A stretch of DNA of 8,082 nucleotides from Candidatus Bathyarchaeota archaeon (GCA_030602935.1 JAUVYU010000020.1:1-8082); one strand, 5' to 3'. Positions 1-7,220 are shown, counted from the first letter of the stretch. Notes: generated by a model not told the origin, from the letters alone. Numbers and translations are program-made.

Positions 1-2888
1 TCGATCTCCTCGGCGGGGGCCATCTCCCCGAAGCCCAGCCGGGCAAGCTCCTCGAACCTCTGCTGGGCTTGGAGCCTTTGCTTCTCCACCTCGAGGTCGA
101 GCTCCATGTTCCTCCTTTCGAAGGCTACCTGCCTGCGTTCAAGCCGCTCGATCTGTTGCTCATACCTCCGCACCGTGCCCCTGTGCGTCTTGAGCACACG
201 GCTCGTCGCCTCGACCTCGGAGACCATGCTATCGAGGACCTTCTGAAGCTCCTCAACTGCTTTCTGCTCTGCCTCCAGCTGCTTCTGGGTCTCTACGCGC
301 TCCTTTCCGAGGGACTTGATATCCTCTTTCCATCTCGTTATCTGGTCCTTCGTGTCGGAGGTCCTCATCTCCAGCACTTTGTCGATGAGGTTCGTCTGGA
401 TCTGGATCTCCGACTGTAGTTGAACTTTCTGCGCTCGTAGGTCGGCTATCTCACTCTCGATCGTGTTGCGTGTGACCTCCAGACCTGAGATGTCCGAGGG
501 GGAGAGCGTCTTGAGGTCAGCTATCTCCTTCTTAGCCCTCTCGATCTCCTCAAGCGTCCTACCCTTCCTCTCCTGGAGCGTAGCAGCGAGAGCCAACTCC
601 CGCTCCCTCTCCTCTGAGCGTTTCACGATGCTCTCATCGATCGTAGTGATGCTCCTCTCGAGACGCTTGATGCTCTCCTGGGTCTCCAGTATCTGACCGT
701 CGACGCCATCGATGTTCTTGTTGAAGGCGTCGATGAAGCCAGTGAACGTCCTGAGATTTCCGCCTGATTTCCTAAGGTCGGTCATCTTCGTGGAGAGGCT
801 TTTTCGGAGTGACTTTATTGTCGTTGAGAGATCGTTGATTGACCTCTCGGTGGGGATGAGCTTCGCGAAATCAGGGGGGCGGCGCCAGTGCCCGCCGACG
901 AGCCCTCCCTTGGGCTCGAAGAGATCGCCCGCCAGGGTGACTATCCGGTAACCCTTCTTGGCTAAGTTGATGGCCGTCTTCCTGTCACTGGCCACGTAGG
1001 TGTCTCCCCAGATGAGGTAGAGGGCTGGCTCGTACGCTTTGTCGCACCTAATCAGTTTGGGGAGGTATCCCTCGATGCCTGAGGCTTTCAGTTCCTTCAG
1101 GGGTTCAGGGGGGTTGATGTCCTTGAGGGGGATGAACCGGGTCATGCCCAGCTTGTTCTTCTTCAGCCCCTCCATGCACTCAATAGCGGTCTTAACGTCC
1201 TCAACAACGACCGCATTGATCCAGTTATCCGCAGATGTCTGCGCGGCTCTCTGGTACTTGAGGTCTATCTTGATGAGCTGCCGGAGTGAGCCGTGATATC
1301 CCTCGAGGGCTCCGGCCTCCCCCATCTCCCGGATCCGCTCAAGGGCCTTCTCCTCTGTTACGACGTTCTTCCATAGGTCCCTCTTTGCGGTGAACTCTGT
1401 TATGGTCTGCTCCGCGTTCTTCGCGAGCTTGTTGGCTCCCTCGATGGTCCCCCGGATGCTTCTCTGGCGCTGGACCTGATCGTCGATGGTCTCGACCATG
1501 TCCTCCAACTTTCGGGCCTCATCGACCTTGAGCCCCTCCAGCTCTTCTATCTTGTTCGCCAAGGCCTCCATGGTATTGGAGGAGTCCTGCTTCTTCTTCT
1601 CCAGCTCCTGGGTCTTGGACTCAAGGGAGTTGGCGTTGACCTGATGCCTGTTGATCCCGATCTCCAAACCGCTGAGGCTCTCCTGCATGGGGACGAGGTC
1701 CTCTGTCAGCTTCTCGACCCGTTTCTGGTTTCCCTCAGCAGTCTCCTTGAGATCTATGACCTTCTCGATCAACGACTGAAGCTGAGTCCCCTTCCTCTCG
1801 ACCTGCCTGTCGACACCCCTCTGTTGCTTCGTGAACTCCCTCAGCTCGACTCGTCTCTCGGCTATCTCGGCCTTGGAGCGTTTGATCTCAGCAAGCTTGT
1901 CCTCAATCGCCCTCTCAAGGGAGGCCTTCTGGGAGTCCAGCTCCCGTATCCTAGCGCCAAAGGAGTTCTGCAAAGATCTCTTCTCGACGATGTCGGATTT
2001 CAGGATCGGCAGACGTGTGTTGCCCTTCTCCGAGGCCTCGTTGGTGAACTCCTCCAGGCGGTCCCTCGCCTCCTCCCTCGCTTTCCCGAGGCCCTCCTTC
2101 TCCTTCTCCAGCTTGGCGACTTCAGACTCGTTCTCGGAGATCTGCCTCCGGATTTCCTCAATCTTGGACTCCAGCTGACTTATCTGGGCCGATTGCTTGA
2201 TCGCCTCAAGCTTGCTCTCGTACCTCGCGAGGAGGTTGTGTCGGAGCGCGTCATTCCTCTGACGATCAAGCTCGTTGACCCTCTTTCTCACTTCGTCGCT
2301 CTTAGCTGAGGCGATCTCGATCTTCCGCTCAGCCTCGGATAGACGTATTTTGGCCTCAGCCTTCTTCTCATCGTACTCAGTGATGCCAACGATGTCCTCA
2401 AGGGCGGACATCCGCTCGACCGGAGTGAGGTCGCTGAGTCGAGTGGCTGTTCCCTGTAGAACGATGTTGTAACCACCGGGGCTGATGCCAGCCATGACCA
2501 GGAGGTCGAGTAGGCGCCGGCGGGACGTCCTCTTGCCGTTCAGGAAGTACTTGCTCTTCCCCTGCGTGTCGACCCTCCTACCTACGCTCACGGTCTTCCT
2601 GTCTATGGCGAGGCCCCGGTCAGTGTTGTTGAAGTAGATGGTGACCCGGGCATACTGGGGCTTGGTGCTGTTCTCCCCCGCCCCATCAAATATGAGACCT
2701 GAGAGGTCGGGTACCCTCATCCTCTTGGAGCCCAGCTCCCCGAAAACGAACTGAACGGCGTCGATGAGGTTGCTCTTGCCGCTCCCGTTTGGGCCGGTGA
2801 TGACGTTGAACCCTCGACCGAAGTTCAGCTTAACCTCCCCGCTGAACATCTTGAAGTTCCTGACTACGATCCTACTGATATAGACCAT
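1..2888 (-). CDS. smc: Chromosome segregation ATPase SMC (partial, C-terminus beyond left edge)
   Basis: SMC proteins dimerise through a hinge and use ABC-type ATPase heads to organise chromosomes. The visible 962 codons show the N-terminal head with Walker A GPNGSGKS at residues 32-39 and a Q-loop glutamine near 145 (YNIVLQG). They are followed by the family stretch ALEDIVGITEYDEKK and a long Glu/Lys/Arg-rich coiled coil from about 165 to 510. The hinge spans about 515-670, with EGYHGS near 529 and a glycine-rich GGLVGG ending at 666. After it the returning coiled coil runs to the window edge. The ABC signature and Walker B are not visible because the gene is cut. SMCs are usually about 1,150-1,200 residues, so roughly 200 are missing. 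The ATG at 2888 is immediately preceded by an in-frame TAA, and a GGAG lies 11 bases upstream, so the start is secure. Rad50 is less likely given the glycine-rich hinge in place of a zinc hook. The gene is divergent from the prolidase gene. Confidence 0.96.
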   Translation of the reverse strand, partial: MVYISRIVVRNFKMFSGEVKLNFGRGFNVITGPNGSGKSNLIDAVQFVFGELGSKRMRVPDLSGLIFDGAGENSTKPQYARVTIYFNNTDRGLAIDRKTVSVGRRVDTQGKSKYFLNGKRTSRRRLLDLLVMAGISPGGYNIVLQGTATRLSDLTPVERMSALEDIVGITEYDEKKAEAKIRLSEAERKIEIASAKSDEVRKRVNELDRQRNDALRHNLLARYESKLEAIKQSAQISQLESKIEEIRRQISENESEVAKLEKEKEGLGKAREEARDRLEEFTNEASEKGNTRLPILKSDIVEKRSLQNSFGARIRELDSQKASLERAIEDKLAEIKRSKAEIAERRVELREFTKQQRGVDRQVERKGTQLQSLIEKVIDLKETAEGNQKRVEKLTEDLVPMQESLSGLEIGINRHQVNANSLESKTQELEKKKQDSSNTMEALANKIEELEGLKVDEARKLEDMVETIDDQVQRQRSIRGTIEGANKLAKNAEQTITEFTAKRDLWKNVVTEEKALERIREMGEAGALEGYHGSLRQLIKIDLKYQRAAQTSADNWINAVVVEDVKTAIECMEGLKKNKLGMTRFIPLKDINPPEPLKELKASGIEGYLPKLIRCDKAYEPALYLIWGDTYVASDRKTAINLAKKGYRIVTLAGDLFEPKGGLVGGHWRRPPDFAKLIPTERSINDLSTTIKSLRKSLSTKMTDLRKSGGNLRTFTGFIDAFNKNIDGVDGQILETQESIKRLERSITTIDESIVKRSEERERELALAATLQERKGRTLEEIERAKKEIADLKTLSPSDISGLEVTRNTIESEIADLRAQKVQLQSEIQIQTNLIDKVLEMRTSDTKDQITRWKEDIKSLGKERVETQKQLEAEQKAVEELQKVLDSMVSEVEATSRVLKTHRGTVRRYEQQIERLERRQVAFERRNMELDLEVEKQRLQAQQRFEELARLGFGEMAPAEEI

Positions 2889-2963
2889 TTACGTCATTTC
2901 TCCTTCCATGATGTGCCCTACCGGTCATTCCTGAAGGCAGCTAAACCTGATGGAGCCGGCTCT

Positions 2964-2976
2964 ATGCAAATTGCAT
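2964..2976. promoter_or_regulatory. Palindrome beside the smc TATA box, possible operator
   Basis: ATGCAA and TTGCAT form a perfect 6-base inverted repeat around a single central A. It lies between the candidate smc TATA box (2983-2988) and the start point predicted from it (about 2959). This is where many archaeal repressors bind to block polymerase recruitment. No regulator is identified, and a 6-base arm can arise by chance. Confidence 0.3.
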
Positions 2977-2982
2977 TATCCC

Positions 2983-2988
2983 TTTAAA
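2983..2988 (-). promoter_or_regulatory. Candidate TATA box for smc
   Basis: TTTAAA lies about 95 bases upstream of the smc ATG, in the AT-richest part of this intergenic region. Archaeal spacing of about 26 bases would start transcription near 2959. That gives a leader of about 70 bases containing the GGAG motif. The element is self-complementary, so it could also fire rightward toward the prolidase gene. This is an inference from sequence and spacing only. Confidence 0.4.
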
Positions 2989-3004
2989 CAATTCAAGACT
3001 AGCG

Positions 3005-3025
3005 CTCGCGAAAACGCGTCGCGAG
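3005..3025. repeat. GC-rich inverted repeat upstream of prolidase gene
   Basis: CTCGCG at 3005-3010 and CGCGAG at 3020-3025 form a perfect 6-base inverted repeat. The 9-base loop itself contains the palindrome ACGCGT. It sits in the divergent region between smc and the prolidase gene. It could be a protein-binding site or an RNA hairpin if transcription starts at the TTTAAA to its left. Function unknown. Confidence 0.35.
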
Positions 3026-3028
3026 GCC

Positions 3029-3046
3029 AGTATTACGGAGTATTAC
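3029..3046. repeat. Tandem AGTATTAC pair with 10-base period
   Basis: AGTATTAC occurs at 3029-3036 and again at 3039-3046. The two copies are offset by 10 bases, about one helical turn, which would place them on the same DNA face. It may be a binding site for a regulator of the neighbouring genes. With only two copies, chance is possible. Confidence 0.35.
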
Positions 3047-3071
3047 ACGCGAATTATGGCGTGCTATGGTG

Positions 3072-3090
3072 GTCGTATGAAGAGTACGAC
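3072..3090. repeat. Inverted repeat upstream of prolidase gene
   Basis: GTCGTA at 3072-3077 and TACGAC at 3085-3090 are perfect reverse complements around a 7-base spacer. The site lies about 35 bases upstream of the candidate prolidase TATA element, so it could be an activator or repressor site. Function is not established. Confidence 0.35.
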
Positions 3091-3122
3091 GCTTTGACAC
3101 AGCGTATGAGTGGATGGTGAAA

Positions 3123-3130
3123 CCTTAAAA
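3123..3130 (+). promoter_or_regulatory. Candidate TATA box for the prolidase gene
   Basis: CTTAAAAC is preceded by a purine-rich GTGAAAC resembling a TFB recognition element. Its centre is about 27 bases before the ATG at 3155, so transcription would begin at or just before the start codon and give a leaderless mRNA. This placement argues against the upstream GTG at 3110 as the start. Promoter activity is inferred. Confidence 0.45.
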
Positions 3131-3154
3131 CAAACTCAGGTGAGATGCTCTTCC

Positions 3155-4225
3155 ATGGAACAGAGGATAGACAGATTTTCTGAGCAGATTGAAGACTCTG
3201 GCCTAGACGCATACGTTGTTACTAGGAGTCCGAACGTCTACTACTTCACGGGATCCATCAGTGGCGGTCGATTAATCGTCACCCCAAATGGAGAGTCAAC
3301 GCTTCTCGTTGGGAGGCTTAACCTAACATGCGCCCAAGACCAGGCGAAAGGATGTGGCGTGAAGCCGTATACGAGAAAGGAGTTAATCGATCTCATGGTT
3401 GGGGAGTTGAGTGGGGCGAATCCTAAGACTCTCGGGTTCGACGAGCTCTCGCTTAGCATGTACAACGACCTCAAGGAGAAGATGCCGGACGTCGAATTGA
3501 AGGCTGCGCCGGAGATCGTCAGGAGCATGCGGATGGTGAAGGATGAGGACGAGATCAACCTCATGAGGCGCGCGGCGGTGCTCGCTGACATCGGGATGGA
3601 CGCCATCAAGGACTGCCTCAGGATAGGGATCAGGGAGAACGAGGTAGCGGCCGAAGCCGCCTACGCCATGAGGAAAGAGGGTGCGGATACCCTCGCGTTT
3701 CCTTTTATCGTCGTATCCGGTCCCCGGTCGGCCTACCCCCACGGGGGCGTCACGGATCGGAAGATCAAGAAGGGGGAGTTCGTCACGATAGATATGGGCG
3801 CGGGCTACAAGGAGTACAAATCCGACATTACACGCACCTTCATTGTTGGCCCTCCCACGGAGAGGCAAGCCGAGATATATGAGACGGTTCTCAGTGCCAA
3901 TCTCAGCGTCCTACAGAAGATACGGGAAGGAGTACCTGGAACAGAGGTCCACGCTGAAGCTGAGAGGGTAATCGGCGAGGCACAGTACGGGGAGTACTTC
4001 ATCCATGGCCTAGGCCACGGCGTCGGGCTGGAGGTCCATGAGGGGCCGTCCCTCGGTAAGTCGAGCAAGGATATCCTGGAAATCGGGAACGTGGTGACGA
4101 ATGAACCGGGCATCTATATCCCAGGATATGGCGGCGTCAGGATAGAGGACACGGTTCTGGTAACCTCTTCTGATCCCGTGTGTCTGACCAAGGCGCCGAA
4201 GGACCTGGACGCCATGCGCGTCTGA
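3155..4225 (+). CDS. pepQ: Xaa-Pro dipeptidase (prolidase), peptidase family M24
   Basis: Cytosolic dimetal peptidase that cleaves X-Pro dipeptides late in protein turnover. Length is 356 residues with an N-terminal creatinase-like domain (about 1-125, including YVVTRSPNVYYFTGS) and a C-terminal pita-bread domain. All five metal ligands are visible: D213 (TIDMGA), D224 (KSDITRT), H288 (GLGHGVG), E317 (NEPG) and E331 (RIED), with H295 in VHE. From memory, the ligands of Pyrococcus furiosus prolidase are D209, D220, H284, E313 and E327, so each here is shifted by exactly four. I chose the ATG at 3155 because AGGTGA lies 11 bases upstream and a TATA-like element is 27 bases away. A GTG at 3110 would add 15 residues unlike the family. 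An X-Pro aminopeptidase specificity cannot be excluded. The gene is divergent from smc and nearly touches the converging uppS. Confidence 0.95.
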   Translation: MEQRIDRFSEQIEDSGLDAYVVTRSPNVYYFTGSISGGRLIVTPNGESTLLVGRLNLTCAQDQAKGCGVKPYTRKELIDLMVGELSGANPKTLGFDELSLSMYNDLKEKMPDVELKAAPEIVRSMRMVKDEDEINLMRRAAVLADIGMDAIKDCLRIGIRENEVAAEAAYAMRKEGADTLAFPFIVVSGPRSAYPHGGVTDRKIKKGEFVTIDMGAGYKEYKSDITRTFIVGPPTERQAEIYETVLSANLSVLQKIREGVPGTEVHAEAERVIGEAQYGEYFIHGLGHGVGLEVHEGPSLGKSSKDILEIGNVVTNEPGIYIPGYGGVRIEDTVLVTSSDPVCLTKAPKDLDAMRV

Positions 4226-4227
4226 CC

Positions 4228-5010
4228 TCATTTCCCATATCTTCTTTTCCTATTCTGGTAGGCCCTGATCGCCCTCTCCAAGTCGATCTCCCTGAAGTCT
4301 GGCCAGTAGACGTCGATGAAGAAAAGCTCGCTGTAGGCGGACTGCCAGATCAGGAAGTTGCTGATCCTGGACTCACCTGAGGTCCTCATGACGATGTCCA
4401 GCTCCTGCTGGGGGAGGTGGGAGGTGTACAGGTGTTCCTCGATCGTCGCCTCGTCGATCATCTCGGGGGTGAGCTCCCCCTTCTGAACCTTTACAGCGAT
4501 CTCCCTCGTCGCGTCCACGATCTCTGCCCGCCCACCATAGGCCAGAGCGATGTTGAGGTAGAAGTCGCTGTAGTCCTTTGTGCTCTCCTCCACCTCCGAT
4601 ATCAGTTCCTGAATCGTCTCAGGAAGTAGGTTCATCCTCCCGATGGCCGTGATTTTAACCCGGTATATATGGATGACGTCGGAGTGTAGGATCTCCCGTA
4701 GGTTCTCCTCGTAGAGCTTCATGAGCGCCTCGACCTCCTCCTCCGAGCGCTTGAAGTTCTCCGTTGAGAAGGCGTAGAAAGAGATAGTCGATATTCCGAG
4801 TTCCAGGGCCCACTCCAGGAAGTTCTTCACCTTCTCAGCGCCCTCCCGGTGACCCTCCCACGGGATCATGTCGTGGGCTGAGGCCCAGCGCCTGTTACCG
4901 TCGAGGATGACGCCTATGTGCTTAGGAAGTCTATCACGGTCGATCTGCATGCGGAGCCAAGCTCCGTAGAGCTTGTAGACGCCCAGAGCGGAAAGAAGGC
5001 CTCGCAGCAT
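4228..5010 (-). CDS. uppS: Cis-prenyltransferase, undecaprenyl/polyprenyl diphosphate synthase family
   Basis: Adds isopentenyl units in cis configuration to an allylic diphosphate. The product is the long polyprenyl diphosphate that becomes the lipid carrier for glycan assembly and protein glycosylation. At 260 residues it has the family motifs in order: HIGVILDGNRRWA (31-43, with diphosphate-binding D37), GHREGAEKV (53-61), FYAFSTENFKRS (78-89), IALAYGGRAEIVDA (154-167) and the C-terminal RTSGESRISNF (209-219), ending with ELFFIDVYWPDF. No key residue is missing. The 20-30 residue extension before motif I, starting MLRGLLSALGVYKLYGAWL, is typical of archaeal homologues and supports the ATG at 5010. 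GTGATC, complementary to the archaeal 16S rRNA 3' end, lies 5 bases upstream. Chain length cannot be read from sequence. It lies downstream of the DUF373 gene in the same orientation. Confidence 0.95.
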   Translation of the reverse strand: MLRGLLSALGVYKLYGAWLRMQIDRDRLPKHIGVILDGNRRWASAHDMIPWEGHREGAEKVKNFLEWALELGISTISFYAFSTENFKRSEEEVEALMKLYEENLREILHSDVIHIYRVKITAIGRMNLLPETIQELISEVEESTKDYSDFYLNIALAYGGRAEIVDATREIAVKVQKGELTPEMIDEATIEEHLYTSHLPQQELDIVMRTSGESRISNFLIWQSAYSELFFIDVYWPDFREIDLERAIRAYQNRKRRYGK

Positions 5011-5046
5011 GTCGTGATCACTTTCCTTTAGTCGAGAGGGTTACCA

Positions 5047-5053
5047 GTATAAG
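5047..5053 (-). promoter_or_regulatory. Candidate TATA box for uppS
   Basis: On the minus strand CTTATAC, preceded by TAAAGG, is centred about 40 bases before the uppS ATG. Transcription would start near 5024 and leave a short leader that still contains the GTGATC ribosome-binding motif. Read-through from the DUF373 gene, whose stop is 83 bases upstream of the ATG, is the alternative. Confidence 0.35.
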
Positions 5054-5093
5054 CCTTTAGTGATGATTTATTATGCAAAATGGAACATTCCCC

Positions 5094-6239
5094 TTATTTG
5101 AAGGGTAGCCGATCCTTGTACGCTCCATAGATGACGAACACTGAGAGTATCGTCGTCAGCATTCCCCCTACGATCATGAAGACGAGTGGGGAGGTTAAGG
5201 TGAGGCCCTTCTCGGGTTCGATGAGTACGTTAGCCAACTCGATCGCTATACGCCATATCCAGAAGGTTACTATCAGCCCTACAACGTTCTGCATAATTTT
5301 TGGATCTCTCTGCATGTAGTGGGACGCGATGCCTCCTGTTAGGGCGACTGCGATGCCCATCGTGATGTAGTTGATAGATCCTAGGATGAATCCTGCGATG
5401 ATCTTCGATGAACGCTCCAGCCACCATGAGGAGTCCTGCCATGGGGCAGGTGCTGGGCCTTCCACGACCGTCCATATATTGACCAGGCCCTGACTGATCC
5501 CTACCAGGGAGACCATCACGCCTACGAAGGCCGTGGCGAGTAGCAGCTGGCGTTCAATGGGGGGTAATCTTAGCCGCGCCAAGGCCAGTCTCTCGTCAAG
5601 CCCGAAGCCCTTGATAAGCAGGACCAGGCCCATCACGAAAGATAGGACGGTTCCAGCGTTCTGGAGCTGGCCGAACACTGTGAGAATTCCGAGGATAACC
5701 AGCATCAACCCCGGGACTCCCAGGCTGACCCTGGAATAGTAGGGGTCCTCGATGAGCATCCTCATGTATCTGAATATGACGGCCCATGTCTCCTCGATAC
5801 GTTCACTGTGCTTGACAACCACGTGCTGGACGGAGGTAATGGGGACCCTGGACTGGATTAGGGATATGATGGCCTCATCGGCGTATCCGTCAGTAACTAG
5901 GATGACTCCAGTCGCCTTGAAGGACGCCAGGATCGACTCAAGTTCCTTCACAATGTTCCTATCGGCTTCTATGCCACCTTTAGCCGTACCGGAGATAGTG
6001 GCTATCATATAGACCTCGTCGGGGTACTTCTCGGTGAGCTGATCGTACAGCTTGACTGCGCCAAACATTGCGTTAGCGTCTGCTTCCTCGGGATCCGCTA
6101 AAGCTAGGGATGTAGCCGCTTCAATGTTGGCCTCTCTGTTGAGAACAGGAGTATCTATACCGCCCTTCTTTCCAATGTCATCGTCCCCGTCGATACAGAG
6201 GATCAGTGTCCTAGGTTCGACTCTCCCCGGCTCTGACAT
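5094..6239 (-). CDS. DUF373 family integral membrane protein, function unknown
   Basis: The 381-residue protein matches the archaeal DUF373 family, whose biochemical role is unknown to me. The N-terminal soluble part (about 10-160) looks like an alpha/beta domain. It carries an acidic IDGDDDIGKK (16-25), IDTPVLNREAN (28-38), ADPEEADANAMFG (48-60), ISGTAKGG (82-89) and VTDGYADE (115-122). These are conserved-looking acidic and glycine turns suggestive of a nucleotide, metal or phosphate site. About six hydrophobic segments follow near 172-190, 195-213, 231-253, 279-303, 318-340 and 350-374, and the protein ends in a short basic tail. The ATG at 6239 has GGAGGTG 9 bases upstream, a strong ribosome-binding site that can be hidden in a hairpin (6251-6269). 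It lies between tfb and uppS in the same orientation. A link to polyprenyl or envelope metabolism is only a neighbourhood guess. Confidence 0.9.
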   Translation of the reverse strand: MSEPGRVEPRTLILCIDGDDDIGKKGGIDTPVLNREANIEAATSLALADPEEADANAMFGAVKLYDQLTEKYPDEVYMIATISGTAKGGIEADRNIVKELESILASFKATGVILVTDGYADEAIISLIQSRVPITSVQHVVVKHSERIEETWAVIFRYMRMLIEDPYYSRVSLGVPGLMLVILGILTVFGQLQNAGTVLSFVMGLVLLIKGFGLDERLALARLRLPPIERQLLLATAFVGVMVSLVGISQGLVNIWTVVEGPAPAPWQDSSWWLERSSKIIAGFILGSINYITMGIAVALTGGIASHYMQRDPKIMQNVVGLIVTFWIWRIAIELANVLIEPEKGLTLTSPLVFMIVGGMLTTILSVFVIYGAYKDRLPFK

Positions 6240-6248
6240 TAGTTAATC

Positions 6249-6255
6249 CACCTCC
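6249..6255 (-). promoter_or_regulatory. Strong ribosome-binding site of the DUF373 gene
   Basis: GGAGGTG on the minus strand matches seven bases of the archaeal anti-Shine-Dalgarno sequence and ends 9 bases before the ATG at 6239. It fixes the start codon. It overlaps one arm of the hairpin at 6251-6269. Confidence 0.75.
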
Positions 6256-6269
6256 AAAAAGGGTGGAGG
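6251..6269 (-). promoter_or_regulatory. Hairpin that pairs with the DUF373 ribosome-binding site
   Basis: In minus-strand RNA, CCTCCA (6269-6264) can pair perfectly with TGGAGG (6256-6251) across a 7-base loop, CCCTTTT. The downstream arm contains the GGAGG of the ribosome-binding site. In a transcript reading through from tfb the site could therefore be masked. The loop-proximal run of five T residues could also act as a weak archaeal terminator for tfb. Regulation is inferred; only the complementarity is seen. Confidence 0.4.
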
Positions 6270-6270
6270 G

Positions 6271-6279
6271 GTATATATG
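6271..6279 (-). promoter_or_regulatory. TATA-like element between tfb and the DUF373 gene
   Basis: An alternating run, ACATATATAC on the minus strand, lies 35-40 bases upstream of the DUF373 ATG. Normal spacing would put the start point near 6250. That would remove the upstream hairpin arm and part of the ribosome-binding site, so either the leader is very short or this is not the true promoter. Confidence 0.3.
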
Positions 6280-6293
6280 TGCTTAGAAGTAGG

Positions 6294-7220
6294 CTATATC
6301 TCCAGATTAAGGGCTTCTTTGAGGCCTTTGTAGCGGTTGCGTATGGTGACCTCGGTCACCCCTGCTGCGTCGGCTATCATCTTCTGCGTGCGCTTCTCGT
6401 CGTTCATGACGCAGGCGATGTAGAGCGCTGCGGCTGCCAGGCCCATCGGGTCCTTACCGGCTGTCGTCTTGAGCCTCTCCGCCTCTCTGAGGATCTCCAC
6501 CGCCTTCTGCTGGGTTAGCTCGCCGACTTTCACCTTTGAGGCGATCTTGGGGACCCTGAGCTGGGCTGCTGGGATGGGCATCTGGAGGCCCAGCTCCCTT
6601 AGTAGGAGTCTGTAGCATCTGGCGATGTCCTTCTTTTCGATGGGGCTGTGCTTGGCAAGCTCCCGGAGGGTCCTCGGGGTCTGGGTGAGCCTGCACGCGG
6701 CGTACAGGGAGGCTGCGGCTATCGCAGAGATGGATCTTCCCCGGACAAGTCCCTTGTCGAGGGCCTTGCGGTAGATTACGGCCGCCTTCTCCTTGATGGG
6801 CGGCGGGATGTGGAGTTTGTCGGTGAGCCTGTCGAGCTCTGCCATGGCCTGGGCTAGGTTCCGGTCAACAGAGGAGTGGACCCTTGACCTTATCTGCCAC
6901 TTTCGCAGGCGGAGCATCTGAAGCTTCGTTTTCAGGGGGATCTTGCGCCCGAAGGCGTCCCTGCCGACCCGGCCTATCATGGTGGTTAGGCCCTTGTCGT
7001 GGACTGCGAATGAGAGGGGGACGCCGACACGGCTCCTTGACTCCTTCTCGCTCTGGGTGAAGGCCCTCCACTCGGGGCCCTTGTTGATAATGGACTCCGT
7101 GATGACGAGACCGCAGTCCCCGCAGATGACCTCGCCCGACTCATTGTCGTGAATAAGGGTGCTACTCCCGCACTCCGAGCAGACGTTCTCACTCAGGAGC
7201 TTCTCTCTTCTCCTTGACAT
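6294..7220 (-). CDS. tfb: Transcription initiation factor B (TFB, TFIIB homologue)
   Basis: Basal archaeal initiation factor that bridges TBP-bound promoter DNA and RNA polymerase. From the ATG at 7220 it has 308 residues, the usual size. The N-terminal zinc ribbon has CSEC at 14-17 and CGDC at 33-36. The B-reader/B-linker region follows (GPEWRAFTQSEKESRSRVG, then SFAVHDKGLTTMIG). Two cyclin-fold repeats span about 110-200 and 208-300. The second ends in a helix-turn-helix, MIADAAGVTEVTIRNRYKGL, that would contact the TFB recognition element. No key residue is missing. A TTG at 7232 would add four residues. I prefer the ATG because a TATA-like ATATTTAA is centred 26 bases upstream, which predicts a leaderless mRNA starting there. 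Whether the genome carries other TFB paralogues cannot be seen. Confidence 0.96.
   Translation of the reverse strand: MSRRREKLLSENVCSECGSSTLIHDNESGEVICGDCGLVITESIINKGPEWRAFTQSEKESRSRVGVPLSFAVHDKGLTTMIGRVGRDAFGRKIPLKTKLQMLRLRKWQIRSRVHSSVDRNLAQAMAELDRLTDKLHIPPPIKEKAAVIYRKALDKGLVRGRSISAIAAASLYAACRLTQTPRTLRELAKHSPIEKKDIARCYRLLLRELGLQMPIPAAQLRVPKIASKVKVGELTQQKAVEILREAERLKTTAGKDPMGLAAAALYIACVMNDEKRTQKMIADAAGVTEVTIRNRYKGLKEALNLEI

Noticed and set aside
1644..2309. A 221-codon open frame on the plus strand inside smc
   Set aside because: It is antisense to the coiled-coil part of SMC. Its leucine-rich, low-complexity product reflects complementing the Glu/Lys/Leu heptad codons. There is no recognisable domain, and the SMC reading is unbroken across it.
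3056..3097. A 13-residue micro-ORF (ATG to TGA) upstream of the prolidase gene
   Set aside because: It is too short, has no ribosome-binding site, and would be upstream of the likely promoter. Nothing distinguishes it from chance.
3110..3154. GTG at 3110 as the prolidase start
   Set aside because: It would add 15 residues without family resemblance and would place the start upstream of the TATA-like element at 3123-3130. The ATG at 3155 has an AGGTGA motif and fits P. furiosus prolidase numbering.
3383..3868. A 161-codon open frame on the minus strand inside the prolidase gene
   Set aside because: It is antisense to conserved prolidase sequence including the first two metal ligands. The product (many Arg, His and Pro) resembles no family I recognise.
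5062..5068. GTGATGA resembling a C box of an archaeal C/D guide RNA
   Set aside because: No CTGA D box follows at a suitable distance, and no second C'/D' pair is visible.
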